Assembly: GCA_964016105.1 (NCBI GenBank) | Contig: CAXHEX010000018.1 | Span: 1 to 64,000, forward strand | Direction of reading: 5' to 3' | Origin: Ketobacter sp964016105 | Lineage (GTDB): Bacteria > Pseudomonadota > Gammaproteobacteria > Pseudomonadales > Ketobacteraceae | Length of the DNA: 64,000 nucleotides | Shown here: piece by piece, positions 1 through 8,967 of the stretch | Position numbering within the stretch: position 1 is the stretch's first letter | How the letters are laid out: each line of letters begins with the position of its first letter | The notes under the pieces: model-generated | What the model was told of the DNA's origin: nothing | Seen by the model: the letters and a program-made list of their open reading frames with translations, nothing else | Database searches by the model: none | Program-made: the position numbers and the translations under genes

Positions 1-136
1 AGCCTCAAGCGGTAGTTGTGTTCGAGGCTAAGAGAAAATCAACAACCTGCTAGGGCATTCCAACGGCGATGCGGTTCTTTATCTGATTACTCAGAAAATA
101 AATACTCTTTGTGAAAGATTTCGAAATATAGTTGAA

Positions 137-1249
137 GTGGAACAGCACAATGATGGGGCTCATTACTTAACCGGGGTTGAGGGTATAACTTTTGCCTGTC
201 TCGTTAAAGATGATGCCATAGAAGATGTTCAGTCCCATGTTCTGGGTTTATTGAAGAATTTGGAACAGCCTATTAAATATCAGGGCTTGTCTTTGGATGT
301 GGATGCCAGCGCCAGCCTGGCAGTGTATCCAGAGCATGGTCATAACAGTGAAACGCTGATTCGCAACGCCCATATTGCGTTAGAAGCGGCTGCTACCAAT
401 AACGAGAAATTGGCTATCTATTCTCAAAGTATTGATCCATACAGCGAGCGTCGTATTTCGCTTGTGGGTGAGCTAAGAGAAGCCATCCAGAACGATGAAC
501 TGCAGTTGTACTTTCAGCCTCAGATATCTCTGCTGGATAATCAAGTGATTGGTGCTGAAGTGTTGGTGCGTTGGATTCATCCTGATTTTGGTTTTATACC
601 TCCAGATGAATTTATACCCATCGCCGAAAAGACCGGTGTTATACATTCGCTCACTTATTGGGTGTGTAGGAAGGCGTTTGAGTATCAAGCCCAGTTGGAA
701 GCCATGGGTGTGGGCCTGAAATTATCTATTAATATTTCTGCCCGAAATTTACAGGATGCCAACTTCAAGCATCAAATAGTCTCACTTGCCAAGGAGCAGG
801 GCGTGTCCCTTTCAGAATTTGTTATGGAGCTCACGGAAACAGCAGTCATGACAGATCCTGATAATGCTTTAAAAATGATGAAGATGCTCCATGACGAAGG
901 CATAACCCTGTCCATAGACGATTTTGGCACGGGCTATTCTTCTTTGTCTTATTTGAAAAAGCTACCGGTTAGCGAATTGAAAATAGACAAAAGCTTCGTC
1001 ACAGAAATGGCTCAGAACAAAGAGGATCAGCTGCTTGTGCGTACGTCACTCAATATGGGGCGCAACTTCGCCATGAAGGTGGTGGCAGAAGGTATAGAGG
1101 ATGAAGTTACCTTGGGACTGCTTCGGGAAATGGGTTGTGACGTAGCACAAGGGTATCATATCGCCCGACCAATGCCTGGGCAGGATTTTAATGCCTGGTT
1201 GGCTGACTATGTGGGATTTGGCGGTTACGGCCAACAAAATACGGGTTAG
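137..1249 (+). CDS. EAL-domain c-di-GMP phosphodiesterase with degenerate GGDEF remnant (5' part broken)
   Basis: The EAL domain (about residues 110-360) hydrolyses cyclic di-GMP and looks catalytically complete: EVL at 141-143 in place of EAL, NISARNL, ELTE, DDFGTGYSSL, KIDKSFV, VAEGIED and QGYHIARPMP are all visible. Residues 1-100 match the tail of a GGDEF domain whose signature is lost (GVEGIT where GGDEF would sit). The same frame stays open upstream to a stop at 29-31 and still reads GGDEF-like (NNLLGHSNGDAVL). Before that, another frame reads AVVVFEAKRK, so one base appears to be missing in the A-run near 33-38. The real protein probably starts outside the window; the GTG at 137 is only the first start in the open stretch. 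The frame break is either a real lesion or a homopolymer error. Confidence 0.85.
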   Translation: MEQHNDGAHYLTGVEGITFACLVKDDAIEDVQSHVLGLLKNLEQPIKYQGLSLDVDASASLAVYPEHGHNSETLIRNAHIALEAAATNNEKLAIYSQSIDPYSERRISLVGELREAIQNDELQLYFQPQISLLDNQVIGAEVLVRWIHPDFGFIPPDEFIPIAEKTGVIHSLTYWVCRKAFEYQAQLEAMGVGLKLSINISARNLQDANFKHQIVSLAKEQGVSLSEFVMELTETAVMTDPDNALKMMKMLHDEGITLSIDDFGTGYSSLSYLKKLPVSELKIDKSFVTEMAQNKEDQLLVRTSLNMGRNFAMKVVAEGIEDEVTLGLLREMGCDVAQGYHIARPMPGQDFNAWLADYVGFGGYGQQNTG

Positions 1250-1372
1250 CCTTCCAGGTTGTTCAATAGATTTCATAATAGTTTATATTAACCAACCTGA
1301 TAATAATTTATGATTTTACCTATGATTGTTCCTGGTATAACTTTTGTTCTATCTAGCCAGGAGGAAAAAATC

Positions 1373-1528
1373 ATGAAGTCAACACTAGTTAATTTTCTCG
1401 CTAAATCAAAAACACATTTCATTGTCCAATCACTAATTGCGAATAGGCAATCAAAGCGTAATCTGGTCTGCAATTATAGCGACAACTATTACGGCGATCA
1501 GATTTGTCGATCTAGAGTTAGTGGGTAG
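1373..1528 (+). CDS. Candidate small basic protein, 51 aa
   Basis: An ATG lies 7 bases after a strong Shine-Dalgarno sequence (AGGAGG at about 1359-1364). It opens a 51-residue frame beginning MKSTLVNFLAKSKTHFIVQS, basic in the first half and richer in Tyr, Asp and Cys towards the end. A perfect stem-loop follows the stop by 10 bases, so ribosome site, frame and terminator form a self-contained unit between two longer genes. No family is recognised and there is no clear membrane segment. Translation is inferred from the ribosome site and the tight fit of the terminator only. Confidence 0.5.
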   Translation: MKSTLVNFLAKSKTHFIVQSLIANRQSKRNLVCNYSDNYYGDQICRSRVSG

Positions 1529-1537
1529 TCAGTCAAC

Positions 1538-1567
1538 AGCCTGGTTGCGTTATTGCAACCAGGCTTT
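1538..1567 (+). terminator. Rho-independent-like terminator after the 51-aa frame
   Basis: AGCCTGGTTGC and GCAACCAGGCT form a perfect 11-bp stem around the loop GTTATT, followed by TTTCATT. It lies between the small plus-strand gene and the convergent membrane protein gene, so it may serve both strands. Confidence 0.8.
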
Positions 1568-1580
1568 CATTCCGTTGTGA

Positions 1581-2603
1581 TTAAACCGGCTGCTCAGCAA
1601 GCTTCCATTGCTGAATCTGTACTTCCGCTTTCACCACTTCTAAGACCTCTATTATAACGTCCCGACCCGCATCGCTCATGACTTGCGAAGGCTCAAGAAT
1701 GCGGTCGATTACGATGTCCGTGAGCTCCTTAACCAGTAGGTCAGTATCTTCGTGACCGATATCGTTGATAAGTTGGTCGATTACGTTGAAAACCAAGTCA
1801 GAGACAGTGGTTTCTATCACACTGGTGATGGCGTCACCCACCATGGGCATTTTTTCCAGCGCAGTCACCTTAGGATCCTGGCTCATGGATTCCGCAATGA
1901 CCTGATCTATGTAACGCCTAATCACTTCTTTTCTTGGCTGATACACTGTGTCGGTAATATCATTTATCTTTTCATTTAGCCAATCTGAGATAGTGCTTTT
2001 TTGTGGTAGTAAAACCTGCTTAACTACTTTTGCCACCACCGGATTTCCGGATCGCACTTGATCCTGAACGCCATCTAATACGTTAGTTACCACTCGATCA
2101 GATATTTCCTCCACCAGTACGTTGACATACTTTTTAATGAACTTAACCGGATAGGTGTTGCTGAGATCAATCACTTGGTATTTTTGTAGCCGGTATAATA
2201 TGGAAATGACCCGGAGTAGTCGCAGCCAGCGGAATGAGCCCACTGGAATACAACCCAGTACGTCATACCAGTGTACAAATGGATAGAAGAACCAGCGGTG
2301 ATAGGTTTTTTGGTAAATAGCAAGCGCCCATCGTCCCAACAGTTCAATAATAAAAATAGAAACGAAAATCATGTCATAGCTAATAAAATCCGCATGAATG
2401 GTATTGCGATAAAATTCAGTAAATTGAGGCGATAACCAGCTCAAACCCTGCTGAAACCATTTACTGGAAAAGAACAAATCAAATAGGATCAGGCCCAGAT
2501 TGAGTATGATAAGAATCACCATCACTATATCGATACTCATAGTGAGCACCTGGTGGCTCTTTCTAAGCTTACTTATATCAACAATTTCTGTCAGCCGTCT
2601 CAT
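1581..2603 (-). CDS. Membrane protein with voltage-sensor-like N-terminal domain
   Basis: The first 150 residues hold hydrophobic helices at about 23-46 and 73-97, then a segment with WYDVLGCIP followed by RWLRLLRVISILYRLQKY. The regular spacing of Arg in that last piece resembles an S4 voltage-sensor helix, and the acidic residue in the second helix (IFIIELLGRW) fits an S2 helix. No pore helix or selectivity filter follows. The remaining 190 residues are soluble, mostly helical and rich in Val, Ile and Asp (repeated pieces like VIxxxVSDLVFNVIDQLI), suggesting a cytoplasmic coiled region. It may be a voltage-sensor-only protein or a degenerate ion-channel relative; the function is unknown. 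No good ribosome site is visible before the ATG. It is the only gene on this strand here. Confidence 0.6.
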   Translation of the reverse strand: MRRLTEIVDISKLRKSHQVLTMSIDIVMVILIILNLGLILFDLFFSSKWFQQGLSWLSPQFTEFYRNTIHADFISYDMIFVSIFIIELLGRWALAIYQKTYHRWFFYPFVHWYDVLGCIPVGSFRWLRLLRVISILYRLQKYQVIDLSNTYPVKFIKKYVNVLVEEISDRVVTNVLDGVQDQVRSGNPVVAKVVKQVLLPQKSTISDWLNEKINDITDTVYQPRKEVIRRYIDQVIAESMSQDPKVTALEKMPMVGDAITSVIETTVSDLVFNVIDQLINDIGHEDTDLLVKELTDIVIDRILEPSQVMSDAGRDVIIEVLEVVKAEVQIQQWKLAEQPV

Positions 2604-2745
2604 GGGAAATCCAAGTAATTAGAATAACAACAGGGGGATTATAGATGGGTAAGCAATCAAATATAAAGTTGTTGGAGCAAGGCCTCTGGCCTGATTTCAC
2701 GGTTTGAGTATACTTAGCCTAGTGTAATCAAATCGGGACTTCCCT

Positions 2746-4437
2746 TTGAACGATAAACTCTCCTTACAGCCACCGAAACAAGTGATTTTTGATTGGCACG
2801 GTACCCTGGTGGATACCCAGGATGCCATGGTAGCCGCACTTGATGACATGCTGTTGCAATTGGAGGACTTGCATTTGGTGGACCGTTTAATGCCGGAACA
2901 CCTATGCAAGTCGAAAGATGATGTAAAGCTGGTTCGATATATTCGTTTGTTTCGGCGCTTGCATCCCAAGATACTGGTGGAGCGCAGAGTAAGCAGAACT
3001 GAGATTTTCAACGCTATTTTTGGTGATGATGTGGATGCCAAAAACCGAGCCCACAGAGCTTACAATCGTTGTTATCGGAAATATTTTGGCAAGGTAAAGC
3101 CGTTTCAGGATGGGGTGAGAGAATATCTGGCGTGCTTGCAACGATTGGGTATTACTGTGGGTGTTGCTACCAATCGCAGCCGAGAGTTTTTTCAGCATGA
3201 ATTGCGAACGGTTGATGATGGTTCATGGCCCAGGCTGATAGATTTGTCTACCTGTGCCGATGATGTGACCCAATACAAGCCGGATCCCCAGGTGATTCGC
3301 TACACCTTAGCCAAAATAGATACCTATCCCAGGCTAGATACCTGGTATGTTGGTGATAGTTATTTGGATGTTGTCACCGCCCGCGAAGCGGGAGTTGTGG
3401 CTGTTTTTTACAACGGCGGTTGTCGAACTGAGCAAGAATTGAAGCAATTGTTCGCCCAGGCTCCGGACTATCAACCCGACGCCATCATCAACAGTTTTGA
3501 TGAGTTGATGGATTTGCTGCAGTCTGTGCAGGCCCAGCACCCGGATAGTTTTCTAAAGGTAGTAAGTAAGGCTCGCCCTCCCAAACAGCGGCTGCCGCAA
3601 CCCCCGCCACAGCATCTGGAACCGGACTGGCATCCTTCCGTGGCCAAACTCACCCCTCCCAGCATTATTTTATTCGATTGGCATGCCACTTTAGTGGATA
3701 CCCTGGATGCAATGTACCGCGCAGTGGATGATATGTTGCCGGAGCTGGAACAATACGGTTTGTTGCAGCGGATGGTGGATCCTGACTTCAGCAAATCTCC
3801 GGATGACGCGCGTTTGGTTTCCTATGTGAAAGAATACGCTCAGCTTCATCCCAAAATTAAAGCGGATAGAAAAATATCCCGTACAGATATTTTTGAGGTA
3901 CTGTTTGGCGATGATCTGGAAGCCAAACAGATTGCCCACAAAATTTTTAATCAACATTACCGCAATCATTTCGGAACGGTGTTGCCATTTGAACCCAAGG
4001 TGCGAAGTGTTCTGTTGGGGCTGAGATCTCTTGGCCTGCAATTAGGTGTTATTACTAATCGTGACCGAGAGTTTTTTGAGCACGAGATTGTGGCGGTGGA
4101 AGACGGAACCTGGGCTAATTTGTTTGACACTATGGTGTGTGGCGACGACACCGTAAATCGCAAGCCTCAGCCTGATCAGTTAATAGAATCCGCGGCTCAG
4201 CTTGGACGCGAAGCAGCCATGGATATCTGGTACGTGGGAGACAGCACCACTGATATTGTGGCATCCAAATTGGGTGGTTTTACCGGGGTGTTTTTCAACG
4301 GTGCCCAATGGGACCAGAACTGGTTAACAACCATATTTCCCGGTAGCCCGCGCTATCCCCACAAACCCGATGTGGTGGTCAATGACTTTTCTGAGTTTTG
4401 GGCGTTAGTGTTGGCCTGTATCAATTATCGTGGTTAA
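2746..4437 (+). CDS. Tandem HAD-superfamily protein (two complete HAD domains)
   Basis: Two full HAD-like phosphatase domains lie head to tail (about residues 8-255 and 300-555) and align along their whole length, so this is an internal duplication. Each has motif I (FDWHGTLVDT, FDWHATLVDT), motif II (VATNRSREFF, VITNRDREFF), motif III Lys (YKPDP, RKPQP) and motif IV (WYVGDSYLD, WYVGDSTTD). The Asp nucleophile is kept in both. The general acid/base Asp two residues later is His in both copies, which is unusual for a HAD phosphatase and implies altered chemistry or a conserved specialised subfamily. The substrate is unknown. The first codon is TTG with a weak ribosome site. The 3' end overlaps the convergent DUF3754 gene by 4 bases. 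Confidence 0.8.
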   Translation: MNDKLSLQPPKQVIFDWHGTLVDTQDAMVAALDDMLLQLEDLHLVDRLMPEHLCKSKDDVKLVRYIRLFRRLHPKILVERRVSRTEIFNAIFGDDVDAKNRAHRAYNRCYRKYFGKVKPFQDGVREYLACLQRLGITVGVATNRSREFFQHELRTVDDGSWPRLIDLSTCADDVTQYKPDPQVIRYTLAKIDTYPRLDTWYVGDSYLDVVTAREAGVVAVFYNGGCRTEQELKQLFAQAPDYQPDAIINSFDELMDLLQSVQAQHPDSFLKVVSKARPPKQRLPQPPPQHLEPDWHPSVAKLTPPSIILFDWHATLVDTLDAMYRAVDDMLPELEQYGLLQRMVDPDFSKSPDDARLVSYVKEYAQLHPKIKADRKISRTDIFEVLFGDDLEAKQIAHKIFNQHYRNHFGTVLPFEPKVRSVLLGLRSLGLQLGVITNRDREFFEHEIVAVEDGTWANLFDTMVCGDDTVNRKPQPDQLIESAAQLGREAAMDIWYVGDSTTDIVASKLGGFTGVFFNGAQWDQNWLTTIFPGSPRYPHKPDVVVNDFSEFWALVLACINYRG

Positions 4438-5678
4438 TTTAACGTTATGGTGAAATAGTTGTCCCAGCGCTCATCCAACTTTGCCATAGCGTGCCGTAGG
4501 GGGAGGGCGTTATACCGCTGGCTTCCTTGTGGCTCTTGTTGGACTATTCCCAGCTTGATCAGCTTGGCCATGGCATCGTCGATTTCAAAGTCCATGGTAC
4601 ATTGCCAATGTTGTTTCAACCATTCTTCTATTTTTGCATCCAATTGTGGTCGGTCCATGGGTTCGTTGCTACTAAGTAAAAAGAAGTAAGCCAAGATGGC
4701 TTCTTTGCACTCTTCTTCTTCCGCTTCATCTAGCAGCCGGTGAAACACTCCGGCATTATTGTCCAGGTTCTTAAAATACAGGTTTTGAGTGAGCTGCTGC
4801 ATGAAGCTCAATTTACGATTCTTGATGTTACTGAATTGCTTCCAGGCATAGCCACCCAAGGCGCCCAAACCGGCGAACAATATAGTGAGATTAGCAGCAT
4901 TCAGTTCCACTGGCTCTTTACTCAATCCAAGCCAAAAACCAAACAGAGAGGCCAGTAACAAGAGCGTGGCCCCCAATTTTGTACTGACTACAATGCCGCC
5001 GCTTACCAGAGCAGGAACACCAATCATGAGTTTGTCGATGGTGCGCATTCTCAAGGCAGTATTAGGAAACAACATCTCCAAATCGGCTTTAGGTACGTTT
5101 TGGAAAAGCTTTAACATGGTGGCGCCTGCTTTGCCTCGCTCTAATTCTCCTTTTTCCGGTTGATAGTCCTGTTTGTAACGTATGTAGACTACAACACGAT
5201 CGTAGTTGGTGAATTCGATTTCTTGTTTGCGCAGGCCAAACCACTGCTTGATGGTTTGGCGTCGCTTGGACTCCCCCCGATAGAACAGCAGTATTTCAGA
5301 AAAGTCCTCGAAATCCACGTGCAGTCTCAATTTAAAAAGAGAGGAGCGTGACATGGCTTGATTGAGTTCCGCCATGGATATGGATTCGTAGTTTGCTTCG
5401 TTCAAGACTCGTTTCAGTTGCGGAACAAAATCTTCAGTGGAGGAATCCTGGTGGGGAAATACGGTGCGCGTGTCTATATCCGGGTCCATGCTTTGGTAAG
5501 CTGATTTCAGGCGCTCCAGGCTTTCCATGAACTCATAGTGAAATACATGACTGAGCATAGCGCAAAACTGTTGGAAGTCGTCTGCATTCACGTCTACTGA
5601 TTTATGTTGTATGCACATTTTAACCAGATCACTTTTTCGGAATGGAATAAAACGATGCTGCAGTTCTGCCTGTTTCAT
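4434..5678 (-). CDS. DUF3754 (TMEM143-like) membrane protein
   Basis: The 414-residue protein carries the DUF3754 hallmarks: an N-terminal RFIPFRKSDLV-type segment, a beta-rich middle with VVVYIRYK, and LFQNVPKADLEMLFPNT just before two hydrophobic helices at about 225-285. The C-terminal 120 residues are helical and soluble. The family has bacterial and mitochondrial members and no established biochemical role. The ribosome site AGGACT lies about 8 bases before the ATG. It ends inside the last codons of the HAD gene on the other strand. Confidence 0.75.
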   Translation of the reverse strand: MKQAELQHRFIPFRKSDLVKMCIQHKSVDVNADDFQQFCAMLSHVFHYEFMESLERLKSAYQSMDPDIDTRTVFPHQDSSTEDFVPQLKRVLNEANYESISMAELNQAMSRSSLFKLRLHVDFEDFSEILLFYRGESKRRQTIKQWFGLRKQEIEFTNYDRVVVYIRYKQDYQPEKGELERGKAGATMLKLFQNVPKADLEMLFPNTALRMRTIDKLMIGVPALVSGGIVVSTKLGATLLLLASLFGFWLGLSKEPVELNAANLTILFAGLGALGGYAWKQFSNIKNRKLSFMQQLTQNLYFKNLDNNAGVFHRLLDEAEEEECKEAILAYFFLLSSNEPMDRPQLDAKIEEWLKQHWQCTMDFEIDDAMAKLIKLGIVQQEPQGSQRYNALPLRHAMAKLDERWDNYFTITLN

Positions 5679-5808
5679 TTTTCTGAGTCCTAATGTTGTT
5701 CTTGATACTGGGGCGAGGGGAAGTGTATCAAAGTTTATGGCGTAGATGAGGGGGCAGTGGAGGAATGGTGGAAATACTATTATGGGGTTGCTGTATACAC
5801 TGGGGCGT

Positions 5809-6309
5809 CTAATGGAAAGAAAGCGGCTTGCTTTGTCGGATCAGCTTATCCAGAGTGGCTAGAGTAGGTAACATCAAAGCCCAAACGAACGCGATAATGG
5901 CCGCGGTCATCCAGGCCCCCTGTGGCAGTTGCAGTGCGCCCAACTTCCAACCGATCAGGTAGGAGTAGGTGCCGGCGGCGGATCCCAGAAGGGATCTGGC
6001 AGCCAGCGGCAGGTTGGCCAGGAATGCCATGCTGTGACCGAAGTTGAGAATAAATGCGAGCCAGAGTACGGCGAGCCATATAGGGGGTGAAGCAAATGCG
6101 AACAGTCCACATAGCCATAAAACGGAGTCTGTAGCTATTCCCAGGATCGCCAAGGGTAAAACACGCAAATCATTCTTTGTCGAAGGAGATAAGACAATTT
6201 GTGCTACCAGTAAGACGAGCGTCAACCAGATCCATTGATTTTGGCCAAGCACGCAAAGAAACCAGCAGGCATTAAAGTTCAGTGCTTGGATGATTTTCCA
6301 ATGCTTCAT
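5809..6309 (-). CDS. DUF2878 family integral membrane protein
   Basis: A small protein of about 166 residues with four to five hydrophobic helices. It opens with the family-like NFNACWFLCVLGQ, where Asn and Trp sit at the start of the first helix, and has the pattern FILNFGHSMAFL in the middle. DUF2878 members are uncharacterised inner-membrane proteins. The ATG at 6309 is preferred over the GTG four codons upstream because the Shine-Dalgarno GGAG overlaps that GTG and is better placed for the ATG. The 3' third is very G+C-rich. Confidence 0.65.
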   Translation of the reverse strand: MKHWKIIQALNFNACWFLCVLGQNQWIWLTLVLLVAQIVLSPSTKNDLRVLPLAILGIATDSVLWLCGLFAFASPPIWLAVLWLAFILNFGHSMAFLANLPLAARSLLGSAAGTYSYLIGWKLGALQLPQGAWMTAAIIAFVWALMLPTLATLDKLIRQSKPLSFH

Positions 6310-6409
6310 GGACTTAACCACTCCGACAATCGTTTTTCGAGACTATCATGAAGGAGTGGTTAATCCGCTTTTGTATAGCAATTTTCTGGTTTTTATTAAG
6401 GCCGAATTG

Positions 6410-8470
6410 TTAGGGGCAGGGTGCTCCTTGATAACTTCCTTCAAAAACCTTTGGTGTCTGCTGCCAGGATAAATACTGCAAAAAACACCCGTATTGATGC
6501 TTGGGCGGATCCAGATCAAAGGCGACGTGGTGACCGTTATTGTCTGATCGCACGGTGTTTTCATATCGGACCACAGCGGCGGTACGGGTGCCTTGTCCAG
6601 GGACGTTAAGGTTGTTGCTTACCGGGTAAGGCCGTTGAGTTGCGCCGCCAATGCCCAGGTGGGGCATGAGTGTATTGTAATAATTATCTCCCACGTCCGG
6701 GCCTGCCAGGTCCAATCCCAATGCCATTAAGTGAGGCCATTGGGTGGGTTCTTCTCCACCGCGATCATTGATGCCGGATACGGCTAACACATGGGGAGCC
6801 GTTTTGCTGGGGTATCGATACACCTTATGCAAATAAGCCGCTGGATCGGCGGTGCCCACAAGCCATTCCATCAGCATTAAGAATGGGTGCATTTCATCAA
6901 GCTCTTCGATGGGTAACAAGCCACCCATGACTGTGGCTAGAGCGAATTTCATTTCCGGAAGATTGGTGAACAGTTTGATCCAGGTTCCTGCAACCCCTGT
7001 TAACACTGCCCCCTGATAAGGCTCAGGGTCGGCCACCATTTGTAAGCTGGCAGTCCAATTACCCAGGGATTGTCCCATTACAACTCTCAGATCGGAATCA
7101 AATTTATAGTGGTCTTCACCGTTAGCTACTGCTCCCTGGGGACATAAATCCCTGGGTATGCGAAGCTGATTCAGGATCCGTCGAAAATAAACCCGCTCCC
7201 AAACCATTTGGTAGTAGCTGTTATACATGGAAACCGGATTTTCCACATTGTATGGCACCATGCCAAAACCCAATATGGGGCCGGCATGGTCGGAGCCCAG
7301 GTGACCGGAAAAGCCTGAGCTGGACCAACCGCGCTCTGCTGCTATTTGAGCAGGTCCGTTCCCGGGAGTGTTGGAGCCTTGGGCGATGCGATTGAACACC
7401 TGCTCCGTACTGCCGCCAGCGCCGTGATGGTATTCCAGTAAAGGAAAGCCTTGGTTTGGCATGGTGGTGTCTTTGGGAATGGTAACGATAAACTCAGCGT
7501 TGCGGGTATATTGTTGAATGGGAACGCCGTTACTGTCCCAATCAATTCTCCCGTTTAGCAGGTAGGGTACCCAACCTTTTTGAAAGCCTGGAATTTTTAT
7601 GTAACCCCGGATCGCACAATAGTCGGGGAAATCTTCAGCAAGTTCCAGGTTGGTGGGGGAGGACAGGGGCATATTTGATACCACCTCTGCGCCCCGTTCC
7701 ATTGCCGCCGTTGGGTCACCGGTTTTCCAAACTGTGGCAGCAATAATTATATCCGGGTCGATATTTCCATTGGCCAGGAATTGTCTTAATGGACGGAATA
7801 GCTCGGTGGCCGCTGTGGCTTCCGAACCCGGTTCGGGAGATAACACACGGCTCAGGTGAACGTTTTGTTCTGCTTGGTAATTAAATCCAACAGGAACCTC
7901 ATCGGTAACCACGGCCGCATACGTTGTGTTGGGTCGCAGGCTGATACCCAGGGTAGGCATAATCTGCAACAGGTTTTCAGGTCGGTAGCTGTCTGCATTT
8001 TTAGTTTGGGTTACGGATAGAGGGAAACGTCGTCCGTATTCTGAGGACTGAGGGTCAATGTCCACCACCTGTATGCTGGAGTTGGGATTGGTGTAGTCCC
8101 TGGGGTCCGTTGGCAATCTATTGATTGAAACCGGGTGGGTTAGAGGCAGATAAATCGGCGATATGGTGTGATAACCCCGGGTGGGGTTATATTTTTCGAT
8201 ACCGGATACATAGGTTTGCGTGACTAACTGAAATGGCCGGGGAAAGTCCGACAGATCAACTTTGCCGTCGGGCTGCTGTCGCAGACCGGTGGGAAAACCA
8301 TTGTGGTAGAAATTACCATCGTCGAAGCTGTATAACGTTGGGCTTCTGAATTCGCCTTCGTAGGCGAACTCTGCTTTCATCTCAACGGTTTTTATTCCTT
8401 CGGCTCCACACCCAGCCAGAAATAAACCCAGAGCCCCAGTATACAAAGTGCGTAAAAATGAATTCCTCAT
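6410..8470 (-). CDS. Large alpha/beta-hydrolase lipoprotein
   Basis: The protein begins with a lipoprotein signal (LFLAGC, Cys21), so it is probably exported and membrane-anchored. The first 280 residues are beta-rich and carry no known catalytic motif. The C-terminal half is an alpha/beta hydrolase: oxyanion-like YHHGAGG at 347-353, nucleophile elbow GQSLG (Ser468), Asp569 in GINDRG and His647/648 in NNGHH. The triad order Ser-Asp-His is intact. A carboxylic-ester hydrolase acting on an extracellular lipid or polymer is likely; the substrate cannot be told. Only tiny minus-strand genes lie upstream, so it may share their regulation. Confidence 0.75.
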   Translation of the reverse strand: MRNSFLRTLYTGALGLFLAGCGAEGIKTVEMKAEFAYEGEFRSPTLYSFDDGNFYHNGFPTGLRQQPDGKVDLSDFPRPFQLVTQTYVSGIEKYNPTRGYHTISPIYLPLTHPVSINRLPTDPRDYTNPNSSIQVVDIDPQSSEYGRRFPLSVTQTKNADSYRPENLLQIMPTLGISLRPNTTYAAVVTDEVPVGFNYQAEQNVHLSRVLSPEPGSEATAATELFRPLRQFLANGNIDPDIIIAATVWKTGDPTAAMERGAEVVSNMPLSSPTNLELAEDFPDYCAIRGYIKIPGFQKGWVPYLLNGRIDWDSNGVPIQQYTRNAEFIVTIPKDTTMPNQGFPLLEYHHGAGGSTEQVFNRIAQGSNTPGNGPAQIAAERGWSSSGFSGHLGSDHAGPILGFGMVPYNVENPVSMYNSYYQMVWERVYFRRILNQLRIPRDLCPQGAVANGEDHYKFDSDLRVVMGQSLGNWTASLQMVADPEPYQGAVLTGVAGTWIKLFTNLPEMKFALATVMGGLLPIEELDEMHPFLMLMEWLVGTADPAAYLHKVYRYPSKTAPHVLAVSGINDRGGEEPTQWPHLMALGLDLAGPDVGDNYYNTLMPHLGIGGATQRPYPVSNNLNVPGQGTRTAAVVRYENTVRSDNNGHHVAFDLDPPKHQYGCFLQYLSWQQTPKVFEGSYQGAPCP

Positions 8471-8611
8471 AGTTAGCTTCCGTGTCTATTAAATTAATTT
8501 ATTATTTTTGACAGAAGGATTTTAAAACTTCAGACACGAAAGCTAAGTGTGAATATTGTAACAAACCACTTGTATTAATAATGAGTTCAGTGTGCACCAG
8601 GGCTTAAATAG

Positions 8612-8761
8612 TTACACTTCATTGTGGCTGGATTCAGAATCGTATTCCACGGTTTCTATTTCTACATTGCCGGTTTCTGGCGTAGCGGGGTTCTCGTGAA
8701 CCCCCTTAACGAAGCCAAAATTTACGGCAACCAGTGCCGTTAATATCAAGAAAATATACAT
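8612..8761 (-). CDS. Small single-helix membrane protein, paralog A (49 aa)
   Basis: The ATG lies 9 bases after GGAAGG. The sequence begins MYIFLILTALVAVNFGFVKG, a hydrophobic helix, and continues with an acidic tail containing ENPA, GNVEIE and several Ser and Glu residues. It aligns with the upstream minus-strand small gene (8812-8967) at NFGF-K, ENPA and VEIE, so the two are tandem paralogs. Both would have the N terminus in the inner membrane and an acidic soluble tail. The family is not recognised. It is too short for most gene finders. Confidence 0.65.
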   Translation of the reverse strand: MYIFLILTALVAVNFGFVKGVHENPATPETGNVEIETVEYDSESSHNEV

Positions 8762-8811
8762 GATCGTTTTTCCTTCCGTCAGGTTTTTGGTGGCCGCAAG
8801 AATACACCATC

Positions 8812-8967
8812 TCAGAACTCATTTCCTGGAGTTGGGACCTCGTCAAGGGCTTCGATTTCCACTTCTCCCACATTAGCCGGATTTTCATAAATTCCATTGG
8901 ACATATTTTTGGCGAATCCAAAATTTAATGCCATCAATGTGCCAAAAATCAGTAAAACGTATTCCAT
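8812..8967 (-). CDS. Small single-helix membrane protein, paralog B (51 aa)
   Basis: A textbook ribosome site (AGGAGG, 6 bases before the ATG) precedes MEYVLLIFGTLMALNFGFAK, one hydrophobic helix, followed by YENPA, GEVEIE and an acidic end. It shares NFGF-K, ENPA and VEIE in the same order with the 49-residue protein 50 bases downstream, and the two probably form one transcript. It is divergent from the GlxA-type regulator gene at 9131, with about 160 bases between them. Conservation of tail motifs between paralogs argues that both are translated. Confidence 0.7.
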   Translation of the reverse strand: MEYVLLIFGTLMALNFGFAKNMSNGIYENPANVGEVEIEALDEVPTPGNEF

